A DNA stretch of 64,000 nucleotides from Nitrospirales bacterium. GTDB taxonomy: Bacteria; Nitrospirota; Nitrospiria; Nitrospirales; UBA8639. The notes beneath the pieces were generated by a model. The model was not told the origin of the DNA and searched no databases. It worked only from the letters and a program-made list of their open reading frames with translations. A program made the translations under genes and the position numbers. The stretch's first letter is position 1. Every line of letters begins with the position of its first letter. Where the stretch lies: assembly GCA_031315865.1 (NCBI GenBank), contig JALDRJ010000002.1, positions 3,384,001 through 3,448,000 on the forward strand. Direction: 5' to 3'. This document shows positions 1-9,531 of this stretch, piece by piece.

Positions 1-12
1 GAGGAGGTGTTA

Positions 13-221
13 ATGACAAGTCGGAGAGGCAAATAAGTTTTGTCTTATCTCTTTTTCCTAGAATTTCTTATCTTATTAATCTTAACAGTGCTATGCGCTT
101 GCGACAACCAGAGAATCCTTTGAAAAATCACTATTCACAGGAGAACAGAACGATAGACGAATTTAATCTCCCTCCTACTGATTCAACGTATGGGCAATAC
201 AGAGTCCCAATACATTCATAA
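13..221 (+). pseudogene. possible broken small lipoprotein gene
   Basis: A strong Shine-Dalgarno (GAGGAGG) precedes ATG at 13. The frame reads a short basic stretch (MTSRRGK), then a TAA at 34-36, then in the same frame a long hydrophobic run ending in a lipobox-like L-C-A-C at about 91-102, and stops at 121. A different frame is open from the left edge to a TAA at 219-221 and encodes a polar stretch after the cysteine region. Basic n-region, hydrophobic core, lipobox and polar tail are what a small lipoprotein would show, but a stop and a frame change interrupt it. Inference: a decayed gene, or sequence errors. It could also be chance in a non-coding region. Confidence 0.3.
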
Positions 222-243
222 CAGTTGAGAAAGCGCAGACCCA

Positions 244-3200
244 TTACTCGGGGTCATAGCATAAATTCGGTGATAACCACCGCTCCACTTCGTCGAGCTT
301 CATGCTTTTCCTCGCAGCATAGTCTTCAACTTGATCTCTATCGATTTTTCCAACACCGAAATATTTGGCTTGGGGATGTGAAAAATACAGGCCACTGACC
401 GACGCAGCTGGGTACATGGCGTATGTTTCGGTAAGCTTGATGCCCGTATGCTTTTCGGCTTCCAACAAGTCAAACAAGATTTTCTTTTCCGTGTGATCGG
501 GGCTGGCAGGATAACCCGGGGCTGGGCGAATGCCTTGGTATTCCTCACGAATCAACTGTTCATTCGAGAGATCTTCTTCTAGACCATACCCCCACTCCAT
601 TCTCACCTCACGGTGAAGCCATTCGGCGAAAGCTTCGGCTAGACGATCGGCCAGAGCTTTGGCCATGATGGAATTGTAATCATCATGATCCTTTTCGAAT
701 CGTTCACAGAGTGCTTCAATCCCGATTCCTGCCGTGATCGCAAACCCACCGATATAATCTGCCACCCCAGTTGATTTCGGCGCGACAAAGTCGGACAGTG
801 CATAGTTCTTGTCGCCCTGAGGTTTCTCCATCTGCTGACGAAGGGTATGAAACGTCGTGAGAATGTGGGCTCGCGACTCATCTGTGTAAACGTCTATATC
901 ATCTTCCATACTGTTGGCCGGGAAGAAGCCATAGATACCTTTTGCCTTCAGCAATCTTTTTTCGATGATTTCCTGCAACAGGGTTTGAGCATCGTTGTAG
1001 AGTTCCTGAGCCTTACTCCCAACAGTTGCGTCGGACAAAATTTTTGGATACCGGCCTTTCAGTTCCCATGCTTGAAAAAAAGGCGTCCAATCGATGACTG
1101 GCAACAAATCATTCAAGGGCATATCGTCAAGTACGCGAGTCCCGAGAAAGTGTGGTCTTGCGATCTCTGATGTTTCCCATTCGATCGCCACTCGTCGTTT
1201 TCGCGCTTCCTGGATCGGCACCAACGTTTTCGTCGTCTTCTTGTTCCGGTGAGCTTCACGAATCGCAGCCTGCTGCTGTCTGACCTTTTCGACGAATGCG
1301 CTCTTGGCATCCGGACTCAGTAATTGTCGAACGACATTTACGGCTAATGATGCGTCAAGTACATGCACGACAGGTTCGTTATACCCGGGCGCAATCTTGA
1401 CCGCTGTGTGCGCTTTACTCGTCGTGGCTCCCCCGATTAACAAGGGAATATTCATGCCTTCGCGATTCATTTCTTTCGCATTGTGAACCATTTCATCGAG
1501 TGAAGGAGTGATCAATCCGCTGAGGCCAATCATGTCAACATTTTCATCGCGAGCGGTTTGCAAAATTTTGTCGCAGGATACCATGACACCCAAATCGAGC
1601 ACTTCGTAGTTATTACAACCCAGGACCACGCCCACGATATTTTTCCCAATGTCATGAACATCTCCTTTAACGGTGGCCATCAGCACTTTCCCTTGGGCAT
1701 GGCCACCCGTTTCTTGTTTTTCTTTTTCCATGAACGGCAACAAATACGCCACAGCTTTTTTCATCACCCGCGCACTCTTGACAACTTGAGGAAGAAACAT
1801 TTTGCCTGCCCCAAATAGATCTCCGACGATATTCATGCCATCCATGAGAGGACCTTCAATAATGAGCAGCGGTTTGTCATACTGCTGGCGCGCCTCCTCC
1901 ACATCGACGTCAATATATTCGACGATACCTTTGACCAGGGCATGCGAAAGACGCTCTTCCACCGTTCCTTTCCGCCAGGCTTCATCCTTGACGATCGTCT
2001 TCCCGCCCTGCTTGACCGTTTCCGCAAAAGCCACCAAACGTTCCGTCGCATCTTCACGTCGATTGAACAAGACATCCTCGACTAACTCCAACAAATCTTT
2101 GGGGATTTCCTCGTAGACCCCCAATTGCCCCGCATTGACGATCGCCATGTCCAGACCGGCTTTGATGGCGTGATAGAGAAAGGCCGTGTGCATGGCTTCC
2201 CGTACGATATTGTTACCACGGAATGAGAAAGAAATATTACTGACTCCCCCGCTGACCTTGCAGTAAGGCAACGTGGCTTTTATCTGACGCGTAGCTTCGA
2301 TAAAGTTCATCGCGTAATTGTTGTGCTCTTCGATACCGGTGGCCACCGTTAAAATGTTCGGATCGAAAATAATGTCTTCCGGTGGAAAACCGACATCTTT
2401 CGTCAGAATCTTGTACGCACGTGTACAGATTTCGACCTTGCGTTCCATCGTATCGGCCTGTCCAACCTCATCAAATGCCATCACGACGACAGCGGCACCA
2501 TAGCGTCTGACAATTCTAGCTTGTTCTTTGAACGTGTCTTCGCCTTCTTTGAGGCTAATGGAATTCACTACTCCTTTTCCTTGAACACATCGCAACCCGG
2601 CTTCGATCACCGACCACTTGGAACTATCAATCATGATCGGCACACGGCAAATATCGGGCTCGGAGGCGATAAGATTCAAGAAATGCACCATCGCTTTCTC
2701 TGAGTCCAGCATTCCTTCATCCATGTTGACGTCAATGATCTGCGCCCCTCCCTCCACTTGTTGACGTGCCACAGACAAGGCTGCTTCAAAGTCTCCACTG
2801 AGGATAAGCTTGGCAAACTTTGGAGATCCTGTGACATTCGTCCGTTCTCCAATATTGATAAAATTGGCTTCAGGACGAATGGAAATGGCCTCCAACCCGC
2901 TGAGTCTGGTGATTGGCACCTTGGGGTGTTTCTGGTGCGGCGGAAAATCCGACACGGCCTGAGCGATAGCCTTGATGTGATCGGGAGTGCTTCCGCAACA
3001 CCCTCCAACGATATTCAACCATCCTTGACTGGCAAAATCCCGCAAGTCAGCCCCCATACGCTCAGGAGTCTCATCAAACCCGCCAAAGGCATTCGGCAAC
3101 CCAGCGTTTGGGTAACAACTGATATAGACAGGTGCAATACGGGATAACTCCTCAATGTAGGGCCGCATCTGCTTCGCCCCTAAGGCACAGTTGATGCCGA

Positions 3201-3915
3201 CACTGAGAACATGGGCATGTGACACCGAGTTCCAGAAGGCCTCGATCATTTGCCCGGACAATGTTCGTCCACTCTGATCGGTGATCGTGACTGAGATCAT
3301 GATGGGCACGGTTCGCTGTTGCTCCTGACAGTATCGGTCAATAGCGAACAGAGCCGCTTTGGCATTCAACGTGTCAAAAATCGTTTCCACCAGCAACAAG
3401 TCCACCCCCCCATCTATCAGTCCTCGCACTTGCTCATGGTATGCCCGTTCCAATTGTTCAAACGTCACAGCACGAAAAGCCGGGTCGTTGACGTCCGGAG
3501 ACATTGAGGCTGTACGATTGGTTGGCCCCATGGCCCCCGCCACAAATCGTGAGCGATTGGGGTCTTTTTCCATAATGGCGTTCCTGGCCTCACAGGCAAC
3601 TCTGGCTCCCGCGACGTTCAGTTCGTATGCCAAAGATTCCATCTTGTAATCTGCCATGGAAATGACGTTCGCGTTAAAGGTATTCGTTTCAATAATATCG
3701 GCTCCCGCATCCATGTAATCCTGATGGATCGATTGGATGATAGTCGGCTGCGTGATCGACAAGAGATCATTATTGCCCTTGACATCACACGAATGGTCCG
3801 AAAACCTTTCCCCACGAAAATCTTTTTCACCTAATGTATGCTTCTGGATCATGGTACCCATCGCACCATCCATGACCACGATTCTTTTTTGCAGTAACTC
3901 TTCTAATTCCGACAT
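244..3915 (-). CDS. metH: cobalamin-dependent methionine synthase
   Basis: Transfers the methyl group of 5-methyltetrahydrofolate to homocysteine via methylcobalamin, in the cytoplasm. At 1223 aa it has the full family length. Domains in order: homocysteine-binding barrel (about 1-325) with zinc cysteines in GINCALG (about 239-245) and GGCCGS (about 304); pterin-binding domain (about 350-610); B12 cap and binding domain with the DxHxxG signature DVHDIGKNI at about 752, whose His is the lower cobalt ligand; and the C-terminal SAM-dependent reactivation domain (about 900-1223). The start is fixed by a GAGGAG Shine-Dalgarno 9-14 bases upstream. It stands alone on the minus strand, divergent from the next gene. 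Only 144 bp lie upstream, with no obvious riboswitch. Confidence 0.98.
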   Translation of the reverse strand: MSELEELLQKRIVVMDGAMGTMIQKHTLGEKDFRGERFSDHSCDVKGNNDLLSITQPTIIQSIHQDYMDAGADIIETNTFNANVISMADYKMESLAYELNVAGARVACEARNAIMEKDPNRSRFVAGAMGPTNRTASMSPDVNDPAFRAVTFEQLERAYHEQVRGLIDGGVDLLLVETIFDTLNAKAALFAIDRYCQEQQRTVPIMISVTITDQSGRTLSGQMIEAFWNSVSHAHVLSVGINCALGAKQMRPYIEELSRIAPVYISCYPNAGLPNAFGGFDETPERMGADLRDFASQGWLNIVGGCCGSTPDHIKAIAQAVSDFPPHQKHPKVPITRLSGLEAISIRPEANFINIGERTNVTGSPKFAKLILSGDFEAALSVARQQVEGGAQIIDVNMDEGMLDSEKAMVHFLNLIASEPDICRVPIMIDSSKWSVIEAGLRCVQGKGVVNSISLKEGEDTFKEQARIVRRYGAAVVVMAFDEVGQADTMERKVEICTRAYKILTKDVGFPPEDIIFDPNILTVATGIEEHNNYAMNFIEATRQIKATLPYCKVSGGVSNISFSFRGNNIVREAMHTAFLYHAIKAGLDMAIVNAGQLGVYEEIPKDLLELVEDVLFNRREDATERLVAFAETVKQGGKTIVKDEAWRKGTVEERLSHALVKGIVEYIDVDVEEARQQYDKPLLIIEGPLMDGMNIVGDLFGAGKMFLPQVVKSARVMKKAVAYLLPFMEKEKQETGGHAQGKVLMATVKGDVHDIGKNIVGVVLGCNNYEVLDLGVMVSCDKILQTARDENVDMIGLSGLITPSLDEMVHNAKEMNREGMNIPLLIGGATTSKAHTAVKIAPGYNEPVVHVLDASLAVNVVRQLLSPDAKSAFVEKVRQQQAAIREAHRNKKTTKTLVPIQEARKRRVAIEWETSEIARPHFLGTRVLDDMPLNDLLPVIDWTPFFQAWELKGRYPKILSDATVGSKAQELYNDAQTLLQEIIEKRLLKAKGIYGFFPANSMEDDIDVYTDESRAHILTTFHTLRQQMEKPQGDKNYALSDFVAPKSTGVADYIGGFAITAGIGIEALCERFEKDHDDYNSIMAKALADRLAEAFAEWLHREVRMEWGYGLEEDLSNEQLIREEYQGIRPAPGYPASPDHTEKKILFDLLEAEKHTGIKLTETYAMYPAASVSGLYFSHPQAKYFGVGKIDRDQVEDYAARKSMKLDEVERWLSPNLCYDPE

Positions 3916-4009
3916 TCGTTCGATCTCCTCACAAAAGACAATACATGACTAATTTTCAAACGATCGAATTCCGTTCTAACATGACGCCCATGACATGTGC
4001 ACAATTTTC

Positions 4010-4039
4010 TTGACATCCCTTCATCCTAAGAAATACGAT
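4010..4039 (+). promoter_or_regulatory. putative sigma-70 promoter
   Basis: A perfect -35 box TTGACA (4010-4015) is followed after 18 bp by TACGAT (4034-4039), a 4/6 match to the -10 consensus. Predicted transcription would begin near 4046, about 14 bases before the ATG at 4060, with AGGA between them as a ribosome-binding site. Confidence 0.5.
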
Positions 4040-4059
4040 GAAAAATAGGAATTTCACTT

Positions 4060-4857
4060 ATGCCCTGTTTGACTTCTCAATCTGTTTCTCCGGTGGTTTT
4101 CGCTATCCTTATTTTTAGTTTCTGCGTCTTGGAATTTCTCACGCCTTCGAAGTCCTTAGGGAAACCCTACTTTGAAGATGGATTTCTAGGGCTTACGCAA
4201 GCTGAGTTGCACCAAAAACTCGGACAACCGATGGCTGTGAGGTCTCGAAAAGCCGCCTTACGCGTGTTTAGCTATTACACCTTTCAAGACTGGAAAAAAT
4301 ATTTCAGTAAGCTCGTCTCTCCGGAAAATGGTGAAGATGTCTACACCTACAAACGAGACAATGTTCAAGTCCGGTATTCATTCGTTTACATTCCAGACCT
4401 CAATGAAGATAAAGATTTTCCAACACTGTATGTCAGACGTATTGAAATTGAATTTACCCCCGCCATTCCTCTGAATCAAATTCCATCCTTGGTTCCTGAA
4501 TTCGTTCCGCCGACAGATGCCGGAGCTTCTGCATTTCGCTCCAATCTCTGGGTGCTCATTTTTAAAGGCTCCCCTTCGAAAGAAGCATCATTTATCGTGA
4601 AAGAGCGCGGAAAAGAAAATTTACCTTGGTCTCTGGCCTATCAGATGTTTGCCCTCGACGGCCTCCCTAATCATTTGACGCTTGACGCTCCGATCGACCG
4701 TATGGAGATTACCGCCCAAAGTCTTGAAATCGTGAGAACCAACCAACGACTCACTCATGAACCGATCGTCAATCCCTACTCTCAAGAGTTCCCCAAACAC
4801 CCTCCGCCACCAGACACACAACAAAAAAGCATTCCACGTCCGCAGTATGCTGATTAG
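4060..4857 (+). CDS. exported protein of unknown function with an SmpA/OmlA-like segment
   Basis: 265 aa. A hydrophobic segment near residues 10-30 looks like a signal peptide or membrane anchor. The following stretch (FLGLTQAELHQKLGQP, about residues 43-58) resembles the start of the SmpA/OmlA/BamE fold, in which a GMT-x-Q-V-x-x-x-L/W-G-x-P motif occurs. The middle holds aromatic, charged beta-rich sequence, and the tail is proline-rich. The gene has its own promoter (4010) and faces a convergent gene 30 bp downstream. The smaller membrane protein at 5375 has a similar motif, so the two may be distant relatives. No function can be assigned. Confidence 0.75.
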   Translation: MPCLTSQSVSPVVFAILIFSFCVLEFLTPSKSLGKPYFEDGFLGLTQAELHQKLGQPMAVRSRKAALRVFSYYTFQDWKKYFSKLVSPENGEDVYTYKRDNVQVRYSFVYIPDLNEDKDFPTLYVRRIEIEFTPAIPLNQIPSLVPEFVPPTDAGASAFRSNLWVLIFKGSPSKEASFIVKERGKENLPWSLAYQMFALDGLPNHLTLDAPIDRMEITAQSLEIVRTNQRLTHEPIVNPYSQEFPKHPPPPDTQQKSIPRPQYAD

Positions 4858-4886
4858 ACGCTTTGCAAGCATTATCACGTAATTAT

Positions 4887-5240
4887 TTAAGCAAACCGTA
4901 CGTCATCTTCTCCACTTAAGAGAAGATAGGTTTCTCCCCATTGATTCGGACTCTTAAGGTCCCACGGTTCACTGGAATCTTCAGCCTTCAGTCGAACGCC
5001 ATGGATTCCTCCATAGATGAGTATTGCGACCCCGGAGCCAGAATCCTCGACCTTCTGAGCGTAAGCGTCGCATGTTGCTTGCTCATCATTGTTCCCCCAT
5101 CCCGTAATTGTATACCATTCTCCTATTGACGAACGATCATAGATTCGTACGTGCGAAACGAGTCGAGGGGCAGAGACTTCCTTGAATCTCAGGAACACAG
5201 AGTTCTCGACGTTTAAATTATCCTCGACTTCCACGAACAT
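4887..5240 (-). CDS. conserved-looking hypothetical protein
   Basis: 117 aa, soluble, acidic, rich in Trp, Tyr and Gly (e.g. GEWYTITGWGN), with no signal peptide. Three candidate ATGs lie at 5249, 5246 and 5240. The AAAGG Shine-Dalgarno abuts the first two and is about 9 nt from the third, so 5240 is the most sensible start. I do not recognise the family. It is convergent with the gene ending at 4857, with a 29-bp gap. Confidence 0.6.
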   Translation of the reverse strand: MFVEVEDNLNVENSVFLRFKEVSAPRLVSHVRIYDRSSIGEWYTITGWGNNDEQATCDAYAQKVEDSGSGVAILIYGGIHGVRLKAEDSSEPWDLKSPNQWGETYLLLSGEDDVRFA

Positions 5241-5374
5241 GCGCATCATCCTTTCTTGACCCTCTAAATTCTGGACTGATAATATCTATCACTGGCTGTA
5301 AATATGAACATACCATAATTCTAGCCAGTTGATTTTTTGCATGTTTGCCTGACGCTCTCGCTTGATAGATCAAC

Positions 5375-5737
5375 TTGTCAAATCACCACGTTCATTCAGA
5401 ATCCAACCCTGTTCCGTTTCCCTGCCGCCGACCCGTTCGCGTCGCTGTATACGTCGGATTAACGGCTTTTTTGCTTTGGATGTTGGGCTGGGGAATTCTC
5501 CCACCCCTCTTAGACCCGACCTTCGAAAAACACATTCAAGAAAAAAACGTCATGGTAGGGATGACTCGTGACCAAGTCATGAAGGCGTGGGGATCACCCT
5601 ATCAGATGAACGTGAGCTATACCGACAAAGGCATTCGGCGCGAAGAATGGGTCTATGAAGACTGGCTGGACGCCGGTACGGTCACCCATCGATACCTCTA
5701 TTTTGAGGAAAATCGGCTCGTGGGGGGATGGAAGTAA
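5375..5737 (+). CDS. small membrane protein with SmpA/OmlA-like motif
   Basis: 120 aa from a TTG start; a stop lies just upstream (5366), so translation cannot begin much earlier. One transmembrane segment (about 23-45) is followed by VGMTRDQVMKAWGSPYQMN, a good match to the outer-membrane assembly SmpA/OmlA (BamE-like) motif, then REEWVYEDW and a beta-rich end, as in OmlA-type domains where WxY follows. Probably an inner-membrane-anchored periplasmic domain. No strong ribosome-binding site is visible, so the exact start is uncertain. Confidence 0.65.
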   Translation: MSNHHVHSESNPVPFPCRRPVRVAVYVGLTAFLLWMLGWGILPPLLDPTFEKHIQEKNVMVGMTRDQVMKAWGSPYQMNVSYTDKGIRREEWVYEDWLDAGTVTHRYLYFEENRLVGGWK

Positions 5738-5761
5738 GAGCCAAGAATTACTTTTGTCTAA

Positions 5762-6046
5762 TCATGGCGTTTCCGTGATTTGCGCTCGCCGCTCACGGCC
5801 AACTCCCCCACTAATAATGAGCACTCGCTTCCACTCCCGAATTTGATAAACGGCCCATGCGTTTGGGCGTCCCTTGTAATACGCATCAGCGTCCTCACCT
5901 TTGGCTTGTAGGTAAGTTGGTTCCGTAAACCCTTCATCTAACACGTATTCCATTAAATTATCTGTCGTCACTCCACTTCCCTTGAGCGAGACATCCGATA
6001 AAAATTGAAAAATGTCGTCTGGATTGCCCAAATTTACAGTTTCCAT
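5762..6046 (-). CDS. small hypothetical protein
   Basis: 94 aa, acidic N-terminal half, basic C-terminal end (REWKRVLIISGGVGRERR). GAGGA lies about 12 nt upstream of the ATG. No signal peptide or recognisable motif. It stands alone between plus-strand genes. The coding-like composition and ribosome-binding site support a real gene, but the family is unknown to me. Confidence 0.5.
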   Translation of the reverse strand: METVNLGNPDDIFQFLSDVSLKGSGVTTDNLMEYVLDEGFTEPTYLQAKGEDADAYYKGRPNAWAVYQIREWKRVLIISGGVGRERRAQITETP

Positions 6047-6197
6047 ATGCTTACAGCTTCCTCAAGAGTGTGGTATCCTATAAAAGAGATTACCGCAACT
6101 AATATTTCGTGATAAAAGGTTCATGCCAAGCATTCGTTGTAGCTTGCCTTTCGCTGTCTTTACCCCAGCTCATTTGTATTAACTGAGAAGAAATCCC

Positions 6198-6941
6198 ATG
6201 CGCACTCTTTCCCCTGATCAGTTTCGTGAGAAGTTGTTCGATGTGCTTCGTCGAAAACGACATTGGGCCGATTCGTATTTTAATGGGAATACCATCACGA
6301 TGGAACATCTTCACCGATTATACCATCAAGAATATGTTGTCTACATTCGCGATTTTGCCGTGTTACTCGCACGTATCCTTGGGAAGAATCCCCCTTGGGA
6401 AGTTCGACGACGACTCGCGACAACAATCTACGAAGAAGAAACAGGGGGGTTATCCTTCCATCAGCCACATCAAGAGCTCTTTCTCCAAATGATGATCGGA
6501 CTAGGGTTTGACCGATCGGGCTTCCGCGATGTCACACTTCTTTCCAGTAGCCGTACGTACCGAGAGTGGCTTGATCATCTTTGTCAAGAAGATGACTGGC
6601 TTGTGGGCGCTACTGTACTTACCGTATTTGTCGAAGGCACGTCGATGGATCCTGAAGACGTGATGTACCCGAAGGGGCCAAAATCATCGGCAGAAATTGA
6701 AGACATCATCATGAAACATCCGTTGGTCCAATATCAAGGGGTGTCTCCCAAGTACATGGATTATATCCGCGTCCAACAGATTGTGGAACCAGTGAATCGG
6801 CGTGCGATCTATGACATGATCATTCATCACGCTATCGAAGCCGATCAACAACAATCTGTCTTGCAGCAGATGGAAGAAACACTCCAACAATGGTCACGAT
6901 ATCAGGATGGGATTGCTCGGGCCTGTGGCCTTCGTCAATAA
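6198..6941 (+). CDS. PqqC/CADD-like heme-oxygenase-fold protein with an altered metal site
   Basis: 247 aa, all-helical sequence of the TenA/PqqC/iron-containing redox superfamily, most like CADD-type proteins, which are di-metal oxygenases (some replace pabABC in p-aminobenzoate synthesis). The first-half ligand candidates are present: E81 and H88 (spaced E-x6-H as in CADD) and E146 in FVEGT. In the third helix, where CADD has H-x3-D-x2-H, this protein reads Q193-x3-E197-x2-N200. Seen in sequence: the substitutions. Inferred: a changed or lost metal centre. The alignment is from memory of the CADD sequence. It is a single gene with a weak ribosome-binding site. Confidence 0.75.
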   Translation: MRTLSPDQFREKLFDVLRRKRHWADSYFNGNTITMEHLHRLYHQEYVVYIRDFAVLLARILGKNPPWEVRRRLATTIYEEETGGLSFHQPHQELFLQMMIGLGFDRSGFRDVTLLSSSRTYREWLDHLCQEDDWLVGATVLTVFVEGTSMDPEDVMYPKGPKSSAEIEDIIMKHPLVQYQGVSPKYMDYIRVQQIVEPVNRRAIYDMIIHHAIEADQQQSVLQQMEETLQQWSRYQDGIARACGLRQ

Positions 6942-7074
6942 GACTGCCCTCCTTGCCATCGTGACGCCTAGGTTTGACTACCCTGCCACTGTTTACGTTT
7001 CTTCCAAATAGTTTCCTTATCTCGTCAATCCTGTTCCCTGATCCGTGCACCAATGATATTCCCGAAGAATGAGA

Positions 7075-7482
7075 TCATGAAGAGAGGCTCCTCTCGAGCA
7101 GGTGACGTAGAATAGGTGCATTGGCAGGGGGAAATTGGTAAGCCTTGAGGTCTTCTTTTTTGACCCAATCAAACGTAAAGCAATCCACGGCCTTAGGCGT
7201 TCCACAAAATGACATGCATTCAAAGACGGAGAGCTCTACGGATTTTTCAGGATACTCATACGAACAGCGCATGACAAAATGCAGTTGTTCCAAGTGAATA
7301 TCTAATTCTTCAAAGACCTCGCGAACGACGCATGCTTCCAATGATTCTCCGGCCTGACATTTCCCTCCTGGAAACTCCCACAATCCGCCCATGTGAACTG
7401 AAGGGTTTCGGCGAGAAAGAAGAAAGCGATTATTTCGCCTGATGATCGCGACTCCAACTTGTATGTGAGGATTCCCCTCCAT
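7075..7482 (-). CDS. mutT: Nudix hydrolase, MutT-like (8-oxo-dGTP diphosphatase type)
   Basis: 135 aa. A complete Nudix box lies at about 39-61: GG-KCQAG-E-SLEACVV-REVFEEL-DI, i.e. G-x5-E-x7-REUxEExxU with Asp replacing the last Gly. The family hydrolyses oxidised nucleoside triphosphates (8-oxo-dGTP) or related substrates. It lies 11 bp downstream of the short mutY on the same strand, in a different frame, so the two are probably co-transcribed as a GO (oxidised guanine) repair pair. Gene symbol by analogy; the substrate is not proven. Confidence 0.85.
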   Translation of the reverse strand: MEGNPHIQVGVAIIRRNNRFLLSRRNPSVHMGGLWEFPGGKCQAGESLEACVVREVFEELDIHLEQLHFVMRCSYEYPEKSVELSVFECMSFCGTPKAVDCFTFDWVKKEDLKAYQFPPANAPILRHLLERSLSS

Positions 7483-7493
7483 TGGCAGGAGGG

Positions 7494-8201
7494 TTAGGAC
7501 GGCTTAAAAGGAAAGGCTTTGCAAAATTTCTGCATCGGACATAATAAACAGTATGGCTTCCTTGCGGTACAGACCATAGCTCCAAAATCCATTAACGCTT
7601 GATTAAAATCATAGCCTTTCCCTTTCGGAATAGACGCTTCTGAGATGGCCCACAATTGAGTCTTATGATTCTTTGGATCTCCCTCTCCGACAAACACTCG
7701 ATATAAGACTCGCATGACATTGGTATCCAGAATCGGAGCATCTTCTTGAAAAGCGAATGAACGTACGGCACCCGCAGTATATCGACCGATTCCTTTTAAC
7801 GATAGCAATTGCTCATGATCATTGGGAATTTCCCCACCGTACCGCTCGACAGTTTCACAGGCAATGCTATGTAAACGATAGGGTCGGACATTGTACCCCA
7901 ATGGGTACCATGTTTCTCGCACCTGTTGCGGTTTTGCAGCGGCAAGGTCGGCCACGGTTGGATATTTTTCCAAAAATTCATGATACTTGGGTATGACCCG
8001 ATCAACTTGGGTCTGTTGAAGCATCACTTCTGACACGAGAATTTTATATGGATCGTTGGTTCTGCGCCAAGGAAGGTCACGACCATATTTGTGGTACCAT
8101 TTCAGTAAATGTGACTGAAATTTTCGCTTTATCCTATCATCAAGAATTTTGGGACGAGAAGAGGCTCCTGAAGATCTCACCTTTTTCTTCGATTGCCGCA
8201 T
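7494..8201 (-). CDS. mutY: A/G-specific adenine glycosylase, short form lacking the C-terminal domain
   Basis: Removes adenine mispaired with 8-oxoguanine. 235 aa against about 350 for E. coli MutY. The catalytic HhH-GPD domain is intact: SEVMLQQTQ with catalytic Glu58, helix-hairpin-helix LKGIGRYTAGAV (about 135-146), catalytic Asp159 in LDTNV, and the 4Fe-4S ligands C211-x6-C218-x2-C221-x5-C227. The protein ends 8 residues after the cluster, so the Nudix-like C-terminal 8-oxoG recognition domain is missing. AGGAGG lies 9 nt before the ATG. The downstream gene encodes a free Nudix protein. Related short archaeal mismatch glycosylases are an alternative, but the motifs favour MutY. Confidence 0.85.
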   Translation of the reverse strand: MRQSKKKVRSSGASSRPKILDDRIKRKFQSHLLKWYHKYGRDLPWRRTNDPYKILVSEVMLQQTQVDRVIPKYHEFLEKYPTVADLAAAKPQQVRETWYPLGYNVRPYRLHSIACETVERYGGEIPNDHEQLLSLKGIGRYTAGAVRSFAFQEDAPILDTNVMRVLYRVFVGEGDPKNHKTQLWAISEASIPKGKGYDFNQALMDFGAMVCTARKPYCLLCPMQKFCKAFPFKPS

Positions 8202-8322
8202 GCTACAAGGCCTCCTCTTTGAAGAACACGTCGACTAGAAATCCACATGATTGTAGGGATGACACTTGTTGAATTCAAGACGGTTTCCTGGAACAATACA
8301 TGTGCTCAGACGACCATCGATT

Positions 8323-8748
8323 CTAGACGAATCGAGACCGATCGGCCTCAGGAGGAGTTCTGCATGCTTCAAGCTTTCCCATCCATTGATATCTTCGACG
8401 GACAATGAATCGATAGATGAAATCTCTAATAGATCGTGGGATGAGTTTTCCGACATACCACAAAGCTTTTATGCCCTGTAACTCTTTTAGAACCTTTAAA
8501 GCAGCCGTCGATTTGGTATAGACCTGCCCGTGCTCAAGATACAAGAAGGTTTCAAAATCATGGATACTGAAATGATGGGTCATTAAAATCTGCTGACCAA
8601 CCTCTGACTGTAAGGCTCCGAATTGAAATTTTCGCTCAGGGTCATGGCGGATGACAAAATCGACAGAAGCAATGCAGAACGTACATACTCCATCGAATAA
8701 GATCAGTCTTGGATAACGCCTCCATGAGTGCCCTTTGAGGTCTGCCAT
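8323..8748 (-). CDS. DCC-family thiol-disulfide oxidoreductase-like protein (DUF393)
   Basis: 141 aa. The family signature DxxCxxC is present as D19-G-V-C22-T-F-C25 after a beta-strand (RLILFDG), followed by the typical basic helical C-terminus (IPRSIRDFIYRFIVRRRY). AGGAGG ideally spaced before the ATG at 8748 fixes the start, although the frame is open nine codons further. Members are predicted redox proteins with little direct biochemistry. It is upstream of mutY on the same strand, 121 bp away. Confidence 0.85.
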   Translation of the reverse strand: MADLKGHSWRRYPRLILFDGVCTFCIASVDFVIRHDPERKFQFGALQSEVGQQILMTHHFSIHDFETFLYLEHGQVYTKSTAALKVLKELQGIKALWYVGKLIPRSIRDFIYRFIVRRRYQWMGKLEACRTPPEADRSRFV

Positions 8749-8838
8749 AACTACCTCCTGCATTCGGTGAATCACGGAAGTCAGTGGTATTTCAATAGAA
8801 AGTGAAATTTAGCTTCACAATATCCTATCGGGGCATAA

Positions 8839-9531
8839 ATGCTTGAGAAGCCAACGGCAAGTCTACTGAATAAACGACGGTTACGACCGATCCTGACGTA
8901 TGTCCTCGTTCTAGGCTTACTCCCTTCTCACCTTATCGCCGGGTCATCACTCGGCGTCAACATCCTCTTGGATCGAACATCGGGGAATGGAGAGAAATTG
9001 ATTTATGGCTCCGCACGTCCTCTTTTTTCTCAAAACGACCAAGAAGCATTCATGACAGAACTGGAACAGACTCCTCCGGACTGGGACATGTTGCACGATC
9101 ATCCAGGGGAAGAGCAAGGACATCGGCTTTTTCAATTTAATCGAAACCGGGACAAAAAAAGAGCAGGACACCCCTTACTGCAGCAGCGTGTGGCTTTTTA
9201 TTGGAGTGGGATTTTACGGCAATATGTCGACGAGCTAAAGGGCTTCAGAGTTGCGATCGGTCCTATCCACACACAAACCTCCTGGGGAATCGTCAGATTT
9301 AAGCCAGTGAATATTCCCTCTGAGATGGTTGCCATACCAACTCACAAGGAAATGTCTGACGATTTACAAGAAAGGCTTACGAAAGGCTCGGAGATTGATG
9401 TTGTGATCTTGCTTACCGGACGTCTGGTACCAGATGAATCACTCATGTATGCTTTTTCTCATGAAAATTCCCATCAAGGCATGGTGCTTCCGTTTGTACG
9501 TATTGATAACATTCAGTACATTTTGCAATGA
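8839..9531 (+). CDS. exported hypothetical protein
   Basis: 230 aa. Basic start, then a hydrophobic core (residues 17-35) and a G-S-S segment suggest a signal peptide. The mature part is soluble, with no motif I can name; it includes a region with dispersed charged residues (FNRNRDKKRAGH) and a beta-rich C-terminal third. There is no clear ribosome-binding site. It is divergent from the DCC gene, 90 bp away, and ends before a long non-coding stretch. Confidence 0.65.
   Translation: MLEKPTASLLNKRRLRPILTYVLVLGLLPSHLIAGSSLGVNILLDRTSGNGEKLIYGSARPLFSQNDQEAFMTELEQTPPDWDMLHDHPGEEQGHRLFQFNRNRDKKRAGHPLLQQRVAFYWSGILRQYVDELKGFRVAIGPIHTQTSWGIVRFKPVNIPSEMVAIPTHKEMSDDLQERLTKGSEIDVVILLTGRLVPDESLMYAFSHENSHQGMVLPFVRIDNIQYILQ

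Noticed and set aside
3916-4059. Possible riboswitch (cobalamin or SAM) upstream of metH
   Set aside because: Only 144 bp available, no recognisable B12-box or kink-turn pattern, and the far half is occupied by the divergent promoter.
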